Assembly (NCBI RefSeq): GCF_901000735.1
Contig: NC_081550.1
Coordinates: 8,459,350 to 8,523,349 of the forward strand
DNA: 64,000 bases
Source of the DNA: Corylus avellana
Taxonomy: Eukaryota; Streptophyta; Magnoliopsida; Fagales; Betulaceae
Direction: 5' to 3'
The notes under the pieces were generated by a model. The model saw nothing but the letters and a program-made list of their open reading frames with translations. It was not told where the DNA came from and did not search any database. The translations under genes were made by a program, and so were the position numbers. Numbering within the stretch: position 1 is the stretch's first letter; each line of letters starts with the position of its first letter. This document shows, piece after piece, positions 34,201 through 45,334 of the stretch.

Positions 34201-35205
34201 TGACTGATGAGGATTTTCACCATCTATAAGTAATAATATTTTTACATACAATCTCATATAACATGGTTTGAAAATTTCCAGTTTTTTTAGAACCAAGGTA
34301 CCGGAGGCCTTAGTTTTCCAAATGCCTGTAGTAATTTTTATTTGCTTTCTGTTTATCAAAAAAATAAAATTATTTGCTTTCTATTTCTATGAAGCAACCT
34401 TTTTTGTTCAATATTTAATATGGGACTTCATCTGAATAGGCATGTGCAAAGATACGTGGGGAAGATACTGGTACAGTGTCATCTAGTTCATGCTACAAGT
34501 GTGGTGAAGAAGGTCATTTCGCCCGTGAATGCATGAATTCTTCTAAGGTAAGTCTTATCAATATGTGGTGAAGTTATAGAATTATGTAAAGCATCATCTC
34601 TTATTAGCATTTGTTTTGTTATTTTACTTATCCCAACGGTGTCATCTCTATATCCGTTGGGTATTAATTTGCACACTTTTTTCTAAATTTTATTTACATT
34701 ATGAAATTTTTTATGTTTCTCTAATTAATAGGAGTACGCAATTTTCTGACTTCTGCAGGCCAACAAGAGGAGTCGTGAATTTTCTACCCCAACTCTAAGA
34801 TTTCACAGAGAAAAGAAAGACTACTCAGAATTCAAATCTGTGCCTCTTGATCTCAGTAAGGTTCGTAAAAGGAAGAAAACCAGAAATGATGAAAAAGGCA
34901 TTGCAACACCACAAAAATCAAAACGTAGAGGTGGCTGGATAGTGGAGGATCCTGGTGACCTCTCGCATAGAAAATCTGAAAAGGGCAGATGGAGGTCTCC
35001 AGCGACACCTAAGGGTCATAAGATAGCTGGTTTAACTGCTGGTGGTCACATTTCAAGTTCTCAATCATCCAAAAAATCAAGCACGGCTCTTTCTGGATCT
35101 TCAACATCACAAGGATGGTCTAAGGGTTTTCAGCACAGATTTTCAGCTGCAAGGTTTGGCAATTCTGGCAGCGAGGGGATGCATAGAAATTACAGTTGGT
35201 GGTAG
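31300..35205 (+). CDS. CCHC zinc-knuckle protein, seven knuckles, 509 residues
   Basis: Exons 31300-31713, 32221-32337, 32430-32591, 33135-33299, 33464-33580, 34440-34547 and 34759-35205. All introns are GT-AG and phase 0. The N-terminus is acidic and serine-rich (FLILSSSDDEDANEDPR), then a basic patch (KKKVLKRVRIKKKIKK). Seven CX2CX4HX4C-type knuckles follow: CFNCGEEGHTMAKC, CFVCGSLEHNAKQC, CFICKKGGHRAKDC, CLKCGDSGHDMFSC, CYICKGFGHLCC (non-canonical spacing), CYKCGQLGHTGLAC and CYKCGEEGHFAREC. The C-terminus is basic and ends NYSWW. Such knuckles bind single-stranded RNA. The layout resembles Arabidopsis At3g43590 and, more distantly, Air1/Air2 and ZCCHC7 of the nuclear TRAMP RNA-surveillance complex. 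That role is an inference. Likely nuclear. Confidence 0.93.
34338..34382 (+). mobile_element. Micro-insertion of a LINE 3' end (19 nt)
   Basis: TTATTTGCTTTCT occurs twice (34338-34350 and 34370-34382) around GTTTATCAAAAAAATAAAA. The inserted bases match the terminal TTATCAAAA of the LINE family in this window, so this looks like an extremely 5'-truncated insertion with a 13-bp target-site duplication, inside an intron of the zinc-knuckle gene. Confidence 0.65.
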
Positions 35206-37215
35206 GAACCCAAGTTGATGTATGAACAAAAGCCACAACTGGAGATAAATCAAAAGTCAATGCTTAGGTTCTTCTTTTGGGTTCCTACCACACTTTAATC
35301 TTGTAAGTATCTATGCAATAGTTTATAGCTAAGTTATTATGTTACTTTATATGCATCAATGCATATTATTAGTTCTTTGAGTTATATACATAACATAAGC
35401 ACATTCATTGCCCTACTTGTGAGAAGGGGCACACATGCTTATAATTTGAGTTCAACTAATTAAAGTTATAATTCATGTGCTTTTCAATTAGCAGCATTAC
35501 TTCCTTTACTTTTGCGGAATAGTTTATTTTTTCCCTTGTAAAACCACCTTTGGAAGGTTAATGGGTTGACTTCATTGCTTCCATCATGTCTCCACCTCCC
35601 CTTGGGGCCAATTATTTACCCTCCAAAAAACAATTTGCTTTTGTCTTGATATTTTGGTTGTTTTGTTGTGTGACTCCTTCATCTTCATCTCTAGCAATGC
35701 ATTTGGAGAGTACAGAAGACAGCTTTTAATTTACACTTTTACTTGGTGGGCATTTCTGGGCTGTACCCTTTTTATTTGAAAAGTTATAAACTTGGGCCAA
35801 GTGCCCATGCTGTACCAAGTTTCAATTCAAAAGAATAAATCCGATGGAATTTATCTTGGTATGTTGTCATTGTATGTGGTTGTGGCTTATAGTAGGACAG
35901 TATCAACAGCTGAGGTGTTTAGAATCACTTGTAATCCAATTTCTTGCGATTGGCTATATGTGGTAAGGTGACGAAGTGATGGATCAGTCAAATGGGCAAG
36001 ATTGGTTGCTCATGGTGTGATGGATCAGCCAAATGGGCACAGGTGATTACAAGAACTTTGATGGTTAAAAGGAGAATTGTTAGAAATTCTCAGAGTTGAA
36101 TCTAATTAAACCTATTTTCAGTCAAAGAAGAGAGAAAGAAAGAAAGAAAGAAAAAAAAAAAAAAAATAGTGGGTAGACCCACAGCTGAGTTACATATCCT
36201 CTACATTCTTTTCTTTGATAAGCGCATATCCTCTACATTCTTATTGTGCATGTCAAGTTTCATTTCTGCAAGATGTCATTTAGTTTGTAGCTCATAACTT
36301 GTGCATTCAATACATTATTGAAATATTAAAAAACATGGTTTTGAACTCATGATAGTCTCTGATCACCTTGATATTCTGCGAGCATGATGGACATATGTGC
36401 ATGTAGTCCATTGGTCAGTTTGACAAAATATTGGTAAAGTTAAAACTTATTCAGTGGTGTAACAATGATAAAAAGTTTCCCTTTCTCAATCTGTTGACTC
36501 CCATGGAGTCTGCTGCCCACAAACCTAGCTGCTAGTATTGCTCCATGCATCACAAGTAAGCTCCACCAGAGAGTTTGGGTTTGAATTGATTGGTTGATGA
36601 AAGTTTTCTAATTGGTTAAAAACCTGCCTGGATTTATCCTGTCTGAGTAGTGAATACATACCTTTCCATTTTCCAACATTTCAGCATGCAGAAAATTGCG
36701 GCGTGCTGCTGTTTCTAGTTGTCCATTATGAAGGCATGCTACAACTAACATAAGGAGATTATGAGAGATCCACGAATGTGGGACAAACACTGATCACAAC
36801 AATACATGGTGAAATTAGGGCAAAAAGAGGAGAGGGAAGCTAGGATAAAGAGGGAAGAAAAAGAAAGAAGCTAAAAGGGGGAGGAGATGAAGCTAAGATT
36901 AGAGGAAGCCTGGAAAGAGAGAGAGAAGAGAGAAGCCAGGGAGAAGAGAAGGAGAGAAAATCAATTTCTCATAATTTTATTTCATCAAGGTTTGCCTCCA
37001 GTGAGTACAAATTACAATTAAATAGACTTATTGACTCAACCCTAGGGTAACACCCATTTATTGGATTACCTAGCATAATCTTGGGGGCAACACCCATTTA
37101 TTAAATTGCCTAAAATACTCTATATGACAATCACCTATTTATTGAATTACCAAAACAATACCATTGACTCTTGAATAAAATTAAATATTAATAACTTGCT
37201 CTGCATCATCCACCT
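35206..37215. other. 3' UTR of zinc-knuckle gene and intergenic DNA
   Basis: The 3' UTR probably ends within the first few hundred bases. A microsatellite (AGAA repeats, then an A-run) lies at 36125-36167. 36785-36960 is strongly purine-rich on the plus strand (GAGAGAGAAG-type repeats). A tandem-like pair near 37040-37150 repeats CACCCATTTATT. No gene was recognised. Confidence 0.5.
36193..36242 (-). mobile_element. Micro-insertion of a LINE 3' end (14 nt, minus)
   Basis: The 18-bp sequence CATATCCTCTACATTCTT occurs at 36193-36210 and again at 36225-36242. Between them is TTCTTTGATAAGCG, whose complement CGCTTATCAAAGAA matches the end of the LINE family. It reads as a minus-oriented insertion reduced to the terminal 14 nt. 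Confidence 0.6.
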
Positions 37216-37232
37216 ATGTCTGAGTATGGATT

Positions 37233-37508
37233 TTTTTTTTAGGCAAAGAAATATCATTAGAAAAGCGTAATGTTGCGCTCCTAAGCATACATGAAGTATA
37301 CACAAAAGACACCAAAACAGAAAAAAACAAAAAGAAAAAGAAAACACCCACAAAAACCCACCAGATGAAAAAACACCAGGAGACCCACAATAAAAACCCT
37401 AAACCCGCAAAAAAGCCCTGCGCTACATTATAACACAGAAAGAGCCCTCTTGCCTTTACCCCAACTAAAACAAACTCCCCTAGCAACAAAGTTTATTGAA
37501 CACTCTAA
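37233..37508 (-). mobile_element. Internally deleted LINE derivative, 276 bp
   Basis: Minus strand. The 5' end matches the ORF1 C-terminal coding region of the element at 21790-22040 (shared GGTAAAGGCA and TTGATGCTAG/TTGTTGCTAG strings). It passes directly into a GTGGGTGTTTTC-containing 3' UTR and the family tail (GTATACTTCATGTATGC, then a poorly matching end). Flanked by ATGTCTGAGTATGGATT (37216-37232) and ATGTCCTAGTATGGATT (37509-37525), 15 of 17 identical. Confidence 0.75.
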
Positions 37509-39404
37509 ATGTCCTAGTATGGATTGGTAATGAACTGATTAGGGAATGCCACATGTTAGCTTAGGGGCCCAAAATAGTTAGGACATATATATTTGGCTTT
37601 TGACATGTAATATTTTGATGTCAAATGTCAAGGGAAGTGGGAATTTTCGAATCTGCTGTGGCTTGAACCAGACAAACCATCTCTGTCAAAGCTATTATCA
37701 TTAGTTTATTGGTGTTACTATTGCAGATAAATAACTGTGATTCATTTTATTGTATTTTGATGTCAAAAATGTATAGTCAGATGTGTGTAGCAAGACTTTA
37801 GCATAACTATGGATAGAAGAAGATTTTAGTTGCAATATGTGGCTTCGAATTGCCAGTTCCTAATCATAAATGCAATTAAGATTAAGCCATTATATCCCTC
37901 CATGGCAAGGCATTGAATTTAGCCTTTGGCTTTTATATTAAGTAAGACTAATGAAAATATTGGGTGTAGATTGTGCATATAAATTAAAAATAGGGAAGGA
38001 TTGCTTCTCATTATGACTCTACTAGCATAGTTGCTTGTCAAAAACAATGACTAGTTCAGCATAGTTAAATGACTGTGTGTGTGTTTGGAGACTTAAAGTA
38101 GAGATGTAGCGTTTTTTACAGGCAGTATGTATGCGGTTGCTATTGTCTCAGCTCTACTGTTATGAAGACTTAATCTTTTATATACTAGCGGGTGTTGTTT
38201 ATTTTTGGAGTGTTTGTGGCTTAGGATGCAGTCATTATCATTTATGTAATCTAGTAATTGATGAAACTTGTTCTGCTCGAGTTTGATCTTAGTAATTTGT
38301 ATGAAGAACTTTTGATGACTGTTGATAAAAATGAATTCATGCTTGCAGTTTAATTTCAAATCATAAGAGCTCTTGTTCTTCCCCCCACCCTTTCTTTTTT
38401 TCTTGAAGATTTATTGAGACAAAAACATCTCTGTTATTATACTTTCTCTTTATTAAGCTACATTAATTGATGTTGATTGATTTTTTATAATTCTGAATCC
38501 TGTTTAGAAGTTTGTTTCAGATATTGCCTCATCATTATTTTTAAATGCGTGCAGTAGTGTGGTTGCATGTTCAGTTGTGAAATGCTATCTAGCGTTGGTG
38601 TGAGGCGCTGAGTGCGTCTTAATGAATATAGTGTTTTTGAGCCTTTTTTTTGTTGCTAATATTCTGTGATCATTTAATGCAGTATCTTCATTCAGTTGTC
38701 TTTGCTACTCTAACCACCATTAGATATATTTTAATGAATTGCGTCTCTGGCATAATGTCTTACAACCCTTCCTCTTCTTGCAAAAAGGAACCAAAAAAAA
38801 AAAAAAAAAACTGGAAAATGAAGTTTTTGGCTGTGTTAGTGGAGTATATGTCATAACTTCTGAGATAGGTTCATGGAAAATATTTAGGGCAGCAAATTTG
38901 TGCTTATAGTTTGGAGCATTCCACAAGTGGTTTCTTCATCTCAGTAACCTTTTATGTAATATGTACAAGCAAGTAGGAGTCTGCTCAATGTTTTACATGT
39001 CTTAGTGTTGATTGCAGTCCTGTTGTAGAATTCCTGAGTGCTATTCCTGAAAATATTACTTTGTCTAGATATCTCTGTATGAATCAAGCATTCTCTTGAA
39101 GATGGTAACATCACATCAAGATTCATGGTATTTTTTTTCATGGAATTGTTGAATAAAAATCATCTCACTCTGGTTTGTAATTATGTTATTATGCAGAGAT
39201 TTGGAACTGACCTACACAGTTTTGTTTTACACTGGTGAGGCATCTTTCTCCTTGATCTAAACTTGGCTACATCAACTTCTTTAGAGCTTCATGATCCTTT
39301 TACTGTTGAGGTTTATTCTTTTAACCCTTTAAGGCATTGCCATGTTGAGCGTGTACCTGTCACCGGGAAAATTTATATTCAATAATGTAGTCAAACACCC
39401 CCAT

Positions 39405-39440
39405 CTTTTCTTTTCTTTTCTTTTCTTTTCTTTTCTTTTT
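39405..39440. repeat. (TTTTC)n microsatellite
   Basis: Seven or so units of TTTTC in a row. Confidence 0.95.
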
Positions 39441-39919
39441 TCTTTCCTTGTTTTTAAATTAAAGCTACTGAAAATTTGCAAATATACCACATAGGGTGTC
39501 ATGTGGACTACTGTAGGTTTTCAAAAATGATTTAGGTTTCATCTTATGTAGAATTTTGATAAGGGAATGTATCTATTGATAATGATATGCAGAGAGATGA
39601 AGACTAATTTTGGAGTTGCTTTGGAAATATAGTGCCACATCCAATTTTTTATTTTTCATAAGAATAAATGCATTTTCTATTGATTCTCAAATTGAAAACT
39701 GGCATTTTTTATCCTCAATGTTAAGTTTTTAATTTTTGGATCCGATGGAGTTAATTTAGTTTTTTGGTTTAGTAACGAGTAATGTCAAGAGTCGGTCTTG
39801 TGTCGCTTTAAAAATGATGTAATTTTTAAAATCATCATTGAACCTGTGAGTAATTACTATTAGAATTGTCTGTGACACTGTTTACTTTTGCAAGTTCAGG
39901 TGAATAGTTCACTTGTTTA

Positions 39920-39944
39920 CTATATATATATATATATATATATA
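39920..39944. repeat. (AT)n microsatellite
   Basis: About twelve AT units. Confidence 0.95.
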
Positions 39945-40581
39945 GATATAATAGATCTTCGATTCATAAACTTTATCTTATTTTTCTAGATAATAATAAA
40001 GTTTATAATGATTGAGTATTGATACGAGGGTACATATTAAGTAATTTTATTCATCATCCAATTCACCGCTAAAATCTACGTGGCGTGATCATGAATTATA
40101 AGCCAGATAAGATGACATAATATAAGCTTTTTTTAAACCATAAATAGATGATATATCCACGTGGAGAGATGTCATTCAGTTTCTTTACAGTAAAGCAGGG
40201 TCGGTCCACCATTGAATTTCAGGGGGCACTAGGCGCAACTTCCGAAACGCAAAAGCGTCCAGAAGCCCCTGGAATTGGAGGAACCCTCGAGGCATACGAA
40301 ATCCATCCCCCCTCTTGCCTCTGGTAATGTGGCAGAACGCTACTGACATTCCAAGTCATGCATCATCCCCCCCCCCCTTTATGCTGACGCGTGTCCTTTG
40401 CTTTTCCCAATACCTGCCCCCCATGCGGCAATGGATCATCTTCTTCCTGCATCCCGATGCACCCCTTTGTTTTTTTTCCTCTCAAAGTCTCAATAATAAT
40501 AATAATAATTACTATTATTATTATAATTATTATCACTTTTTGCTTTCATTTTCTCCGTCGGTCGAAGAACATCTGTTGTTA

Positions 40582-40590
40582 TATAAATAG
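40582..40590 (+). promoter_or_regulatory. TATA box before hairpin locus 1
   Basis: TATAAATAG 87 bp before the hairpin arm at 40669. It is conserved as TATAAATAGAGC at the paralogous locus (43317). In plants a start about 30 bp downstream would put the hairpin inside the first 60-100 nt of the transcript. Confidence 0.6.
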
Positions 40591-40668
40591 AGCGATCCCC
40601 ATAGTCTAGGATCTGTGTGTGTGTTTGTGCAAAATCCCCGGCCAGTTGTTGCTAAGACCAATGCTCTC

Positions 40669-40748
40669 TTTTTAGGCGCACTCTAGCGTGGCACCATCAA
40701 AACCTTGGGAAGGGGGGGTGATGGTGCCACGCTGTGTGCGTCTAAAAT
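40669..40748 (+). ncRNA. Candidate MIRNA or structured-RNA hairpin, locus 1
   Basis: Left arm 40669-40699 (TTTTTAGGCGCACTC, then TAGCGTGGCACCATCA) pairs with right arm 40719-40748 (TGATGGTGCCACGCTG, then TGTGCGTCTAAAAT), with two or three mismatches or bulges over about 30 bp and a 19-nt loop. A second copy at 43382-43462 has nearly identical arms but a different loop. A TATA box lies upstream in both. I do not recognise the stem as a known plant miRNA. Strand is inferred from the TATA box. It could instead be a very small foldback element. Confidence 0.6.
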
Positions 40749-40995
40749 GGCATATTTTGTAAATCTTCACGGCAGCATAATGGGTGCACCAGCCAGCAAG
40801 GCTTTTTTCAACTCCGAGGATTCTATCTTTATAAGAGAGATTTGCTTCGAGGTATATTAAACACTCTTTTTTCAATGCTAATTACATTTCCTACATCCAT
40901 GCTCTTTTTTATTTTTTTATTCTTTTTTATTTTTTTTTTTAATTAAACTATATATGTATAAAAACTCATTTTGTGTTAAACAGGGAAAGGGCTAT

Positions 40996-41567
40996 CACTA
41001 CACAAAAGGCACTCGCTACGTTGATTCGATAGGCGGTAAAAATTTATTTTTGTCGTTGATCAAGTTAATCAATTTTGAAATTTATTTGATAGGTTTTTTA
41101 ATTGTCTTTGTCTAACTGATTTGTGGTTATTCTTTTGATCGGTATTATTGTAGGGCCAAATTAAAGATATGGTAAACACAATTTAGAACATAAATGAAAT
41201 AATTCATCACATAATATGTGTTTAACAAAAAAAATATATATCTATAAAATTATGTAAATATGTTTCAAAATTGATATCTAACATGTCGGCATTAATATAA
41301 ATTTAAAAAGAAACATATGTACAAAAGTGTTTAAAATTACATTTTGCGTCTTTTAAAACAACAAAATCTTCAAAAAAAAAAAATTCAAAAAATTGCAGTT
41401 TGCGGTCTTTTAGAATATTTAAAAAATATCTTGATATTTCACTTTGCAATGAGGAAATTAACTTCCCAACACAGGTATTGTATGCCCTGAAAACACCAAG
41501 AAAAAGTTCTCGGCCTTTTTTCTATGATGTTTAAAAAAGCCTCTAAATACTATTTTTCTTTGTAGTA
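40996..41567. mobile_element. Possible CACTA-like non-autonomous element
   Basis: CACTACACAAAAGGC at 40996 and TTTTTCTTTGTAGTA ending at 41567 resemble CACTA transposon ends (CACTACAAGAAAA type). The right end lacks the final G, and the flanking three bases do not match. The interior is AT-rich and non-coding. Confidence 0.4.
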
Positions 41568-41619
41568 ATCCCCCCCAGGCAAAACACAAAAAAAAGCAAA
41601 AAAAAAAAAAAAAAAAGGG

Positions 41620-42085
41620 GGAAAATTTCACTTTGGATCCCTAAATTACTACTCTTTTTGACATGTCCCCTTTAAACTTCAAAACCTTTCACTTTGAACC
41701 CCTGAACTTTTAATTTCTATCACTTTAGACTCTTTCGTCAATTCTTTCCGTTAAAACTCTTAAAAAGATAAAATTATCCTTCAATTTTCTTTTTATTGAA
41801 AAAAATGGTTACAAGGTGACCCAACCGTGGTCACCTTGTGATTCTTTTTAATAATATTTTTTTTAAAAAAAATTTAATTTGAAATTAAAGATAAATTTGA
41901 AATTTTATAAAAAAGTCAGGGTATAAATATTATTGTCTAAATTTTAACGTTTAAAATTTAATGAAAGGGTTCAAAGTGATAGAAATTGAAAGTTCATGGG
42001 TTCAAAATGAATGGTTTAAAAGTTTGAGGGGAGCATGTAAAAAATGGTGGTAGTTCAAGAATGCAAAGTGGAGTTTAAAAAAAAA
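41620..42085. mobile_element. Foldback MITE with long inverted repeats
   Basis: The left arm (about 41622-41740: TTTCACTTTGGATCCC, CATGTCCCCTTTAAACTT, CCCTGAACTTTTAATTTC) is the imperfect complement of the right arm (about 41960-42080: GAAATTGAAAGTTCATGGG, TTTGAGGGGAGCATG, GCAAAGTGGAG). The arms are about 120 bp with a non-coding core. The class is uncertain, possibly Mutator-type. Confidence 0.75.
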
Positions 42086-43175
42086 AAAAGTCATTTTGTT
42101 TTGGTAGAGAATAAGTTGGACTTTTTATTTTACATTATTAATTAAAAGTGAAGAAAAAAAGAAGAGAACAAAAGGTGGGCCTTTAGCTAGAAATCTGTTT
42201 TTATTCTTTGTTTCAAGATTTTAATGAAAGTGTGAAACAAAATGTTTTTGAGAATTTTTATGTGAGGACCATTTTGAAAAGAATATATATATATAGGAAA
42301 GTAAGATTTTTTTTAAATATATATATATTTGAATTATGAAATGTGAAAAGGAAAGAAAAATAATTTTTTTATAAAAGAGTGGGGTCCAAAAATATAATGG
42401 CATTTGAACGAGAAAAAAAGCTACGAGGGGGATCACTCCCATTTCCCACTCACATCTAGATGAAAGAGAGGATGTGAGACTTTTTGGTAATACTTCTAAA
42501 AATAAGATTGGAATAGGCGTATATAGCGAAAGCATAATTGGCATATTGAAACACTTTTAAAACATTCAAACTTTAAAAAGAAGAATAAAAAAAAGAAAAG
42601 ATAAAACTAAACTAATGTCATAAATACAACTATCAAAAGACCAAATATATATATATATATATATGGCAAAGCTTTTCTTTCATTTGTTATTGTTCATGCA
42701 CAATTTTTTCAAAAAAATCAACATCAAAATATTCTAACTTTTTTCATTTTTTATATCATATCATTAACTTTTTATTACTATTTAAATAAAAAAATATTAC
42801 AAAACAAAACATTTTTATTTTTTTATACCAAACATTATTGCTATTTTTTTTTCACATCAATCTACATCAACTATAGTGTTTAGGAAAAATGATTTAACAA
42901 ACAAATTCACCATTTGTTTAAACTCATTCATTTTCCCTCAACACTATTCACTTTATTTATTTTTTTAAAAAAAATAACATCAAAACATTATCACTTTTTT
43001 CACTTTTTATATTTTATCATTTACTTTTTTCTTTTTATAACTTCATTCATTTTTTACTACTAATTAAATAAAATAAATTTTTTTTTCACTTTTTATATAA
43101 AACATTCCTATATATATATATTTCAAATCAATTCACATCAGCATCAGCAAAGTGTAAACGCACCCATAGGGAAGG
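42086..43175. other. AT-rich intergenic DNA
   Basis: Long A/T tracts, TTTTCACTTTTTATA-like repeats and (AT)n at 42285, 42315 and 42646. These are partly remnants of the MITE family found at 44701. No gene. Confidence 0.5.
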
Positions 43176-43316
43176 ATTGTTAATGACAAGCACAACTTCC
43201 AAAATCATGACCTGCGAAGGAATCCTTCACCGCCTCTGCCGCATCAAAGTTGCCTGCATTGTTTTTTTCTCTCAATAATTATTATTATTATTATTATTAT
43301 TATTATTTCATTTCCT

Positions 43317-43325
43317 TATAAATAG
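43317..43325 (+). promoter_or_regulatory. TATA box before hairpin locus 2
   Basis: TATAAATAG 65 bp before the hairpin arm at 43382, preceded by an (ATT)n tract and CTCTCAATAAT, as at locus 1. Confidence 0.6.
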
Positions 43326-43381
43326 AGCATTGCAATTTGCAATCCCCATTCCCCATTATTGTTAAGAGGAGTAACTCTTTC

Positions 43382-43462
43382 TTTTTAGGCGCACTCTAGC
43401 GTGGCACCATCAAAACTTAGTAAACTCGGTGGTGATGGTGCCACGCTGTGTGTGTCTAAAAT
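43382..43462 (+). ncRNA. Candidate MIRNA or structured-RNA hairpin, locus 2
   Basis: Left arm 43382-43412 is identical to locus 1. The right arm 43433-43462 differs at one base (TGTGTGT for TGTGCGT-type sequence). The 20-nt loop is largely different. Homology to locus 1 covers the TATA box, the (TAA/ATT)n tract and about 60 bp downstream (GGCATGCTTTGTAAATCTTT against GGCATATTTTGTAAATCTTC). The pattern of conserved arms and changed loop suggests selection on the stem. Confidence 0.6.
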
Positions 43463-43556
43463 GGCATGCTTTGTAAATCTTTATCACGGCAACAAAATAG
43501 GTCCAGCAGCCATCAAGACAGATTAGAGTAAATATTATATGAGAAACCTATGCGAT

Positions 43557-44406
43557 CATGCTGCAAAGGGTTGTTTTGCAGCACCCAATAGCTGCAAAAT
43601 ACATCACATAAAGCAAATAAAATGCACAAAAAAAACTCTACAACCTAATACACTTGATTCTTCTCTCCCTTCTTCTCTTTTTCTCTCTTCTTCTCTGTTT
43701 TTCACCGAAAATTTGCAGCACTTCTCTTTCTCTCCCACTTTCTCTTCTTCTTTCTTCTCTGGGTCACGCCTGCAGACCCACGGGTCTCCTTTGTCCAGCC
43801 TGCAGCCCTCTCCGGTGGATCCCTTTAGGGTGATAAAATTTCCTAAGCGTTAATCTTCCCCTCTAGGTTTTAGTTTTGAATAAAAAACGATTTAGAGGCA
43901 TTAGAAACGAATTTTGAGGCTGAGTTTCGCCGGATTTCGCTGGGTTTCGTTGGGTCTCATCGGATTTCTGATTGGGTTGTTGATGTAGCTGATTGCAGAA
44001 ATTTGTTTTTGTTGATTTTGTTGGGGCCTCTCTTGGTTCGACTGATTGGGGTTTGGAGTTTGGGAAGAAGAGGGGATTTGGAGTTTGGGTTTTGTTTTTT
44101 CTGGTTTTTTTTGGTTTTACTGATTTTTTCTGTTTTGGTTTTTTCGCCGGCCATTTTTTCTAGATGAAGAAAAGAGGGTTTGGGAGAAAGAAAGCTGGCC
44201 GGCGATGCTGATTTTTTCCGGCCGGAAAGCTGGTTTACCGGCCGACATGCTAGCTGGTTGTATGTTCATCGGCGCCGATGGGGGTTGGTTTGCTGGCGCC
44301 GGTTTGTGTTTTGGTTTGCTGTTTTGATTTCATTTTGTCAGAATGAGCTTGGTGCTGTGTCACCACAAGAGTGGACGCTGCTGCAAATCACCCCTTTTGC
44401 AACATG
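43557..44406. mobile_element. TIR element, 850 bp, unclassified
   Basis: CATGCTGCAAAGGGTTG at 43557 and the complement of CATGTTGCAAAAGGGG at the right end (44406) are similar inverted termini, each followed inward by TTTGCAGC. The interior has pyrimidine runs and GCCGGC-rich stretches near 44150-44290 and no clear ORF. No target-site duplication was confirmed. The right end recurs at 45435-45550 in the duplicated segment. Confidence 0.5.
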
Positions 44407-44446
44407 AGTGTATAATAGGGGCTCCCATATTAAATACCGGGTTTTT

Positions 44447-44557
44447 TCTATTTTTTTTATCACATGTTTGTACAAGAGGGGGTGGGGATTCGAACTAGTG
44501 ATCTTCACTTTATTAACTGTGGTTCCAATCGATTGAGCTACCTCTTGGGACCCAATA
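44447..44557 (-). mobile_element. tRNA-derived SINE
   Basis: On the minus strand it reads TCCCAAGAGGTAGCTCAATC (A box TAGCTCAATCG), then CACTAGTTCGAATCCCC (B box GTTCGAATC), then a short body and an A-rich end. The internal pol III promoter boxes are spaced as in a tRNA. It lacks a tRNA fold and ends in A, so it is a SINE and not a tRNA gene. A decayed copy lies at about 45607-45710. Confidence 0.7.
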
Positions 44558-44700
44558 GTTTTTTTTTAACTGTTTATATTTCATTTTACTCACTCATTTT
44601 TCATTAAAAAAACAAAAAAATTGAATAGAAAAAACTACAAGAAATCTCCATCCTATAGGCTATAGACATATACAAGATTTCCGAGTGACTTGTTACCATT

Positions 44701-44958
44701 GGCTGTGTTTGGCAATGGAGTGGGCCAGATTAGATGCAAAAGTCCAAAAAATTCTTATTAAAATTAACTCCAACATTTTTACTTTTTATATTATATCAAT
44801 CATTTTTTATTATTATTCAAATAAAAAAATTATTACAAAACAATCTTTTTTTTCACTTTTTTATACAAAACATTATAACTTTTTTTTTATCTCATATCAA
44901 TTAAATCTGCTACAGTTTCGATCAACTTTCTTTTTCAAGCCTTTTGCCAAACAAAGCC
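44701..44958. mobile_element. MITE, GGCTGTGTTTGGCAA family, copy 1
   Basis: Begins GGCTGTGTTTGGCAA and ends TTGCCAAACAAAGCC, which are imperfect inverted repeats. The interior is AT-rich, with TTTTCACTTTTTTATAC. Other copies at 45847, 50896 and 55568. Confidence 0.7.
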
Positions 44959-45135
44959 TTAAGAATACGTTTTTCTATTGAGAGTTATTTTAGCCTTTCA
45001 CTTTTATTATTTCATTTAAATATTTTATTATTTATTTTCGTTATTTTCAAGTGAGAGAGAATTGTGTTGATTTTTTTATTAGTATACTTGGATTTGAATT
45101 CCCTTCAAATTTTTAAAAATATGAGATTCTTATTT

Positions 45136-45250
45136 TCAAAGGTAACTCAATTGATTAGGAAAGTAAATGTCACTAGTGCGATTTTTTTTTTTTTTTTTTT
45201 AGATTCTCCTACCATTACATCTAAAGGTCTAAACAAATGTAAATGTTTAT
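45136..45250 (+). mobile_element. Decayed tRNA-like SINE, copy 1
   Basis: GGTAACTCAATTGATTAGG resembles an A box and CACTAGTGCGATT a B box, followed by a long T-run. The duplicated copies at 46281 and 51161 are similar. Confidence 0.45.
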
Positions 45251-45334
45251 TTGTGTATTACCGAGGGAAATAAGTTTAGCATATTGTAAACTAAAATTAC
45301 TTCGGTAACATATAAATCTCTACTACTTTATTTG

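Larger units (their letters stand above)
37526..40195. other. Intergenic, non-coding
   Basis: 2.7 kb of AT-rich sequence without a supported exon. It contains two microsatellites (listed separately) and A-runs. Nothing else stands out. Confidence 0.5.

Noticed and set aside
40669..43462. Hairpins as miR172 family members because of the CACCATCA string.
   Set aside because: The conserved miR172 core (AATCTTGATGATGCTGCA) is absent from both arms, so any resemblance is accidental.
44475..44557. A tRNA gene on the minus strand, suggested by A- and B-box-like motifs.
   Set aside because: The acceptor and anticodon stems do not pair, it runs into an A-rich tail, and similar decayed copies occur nearby. 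A tRNA-derived SINE fits better.
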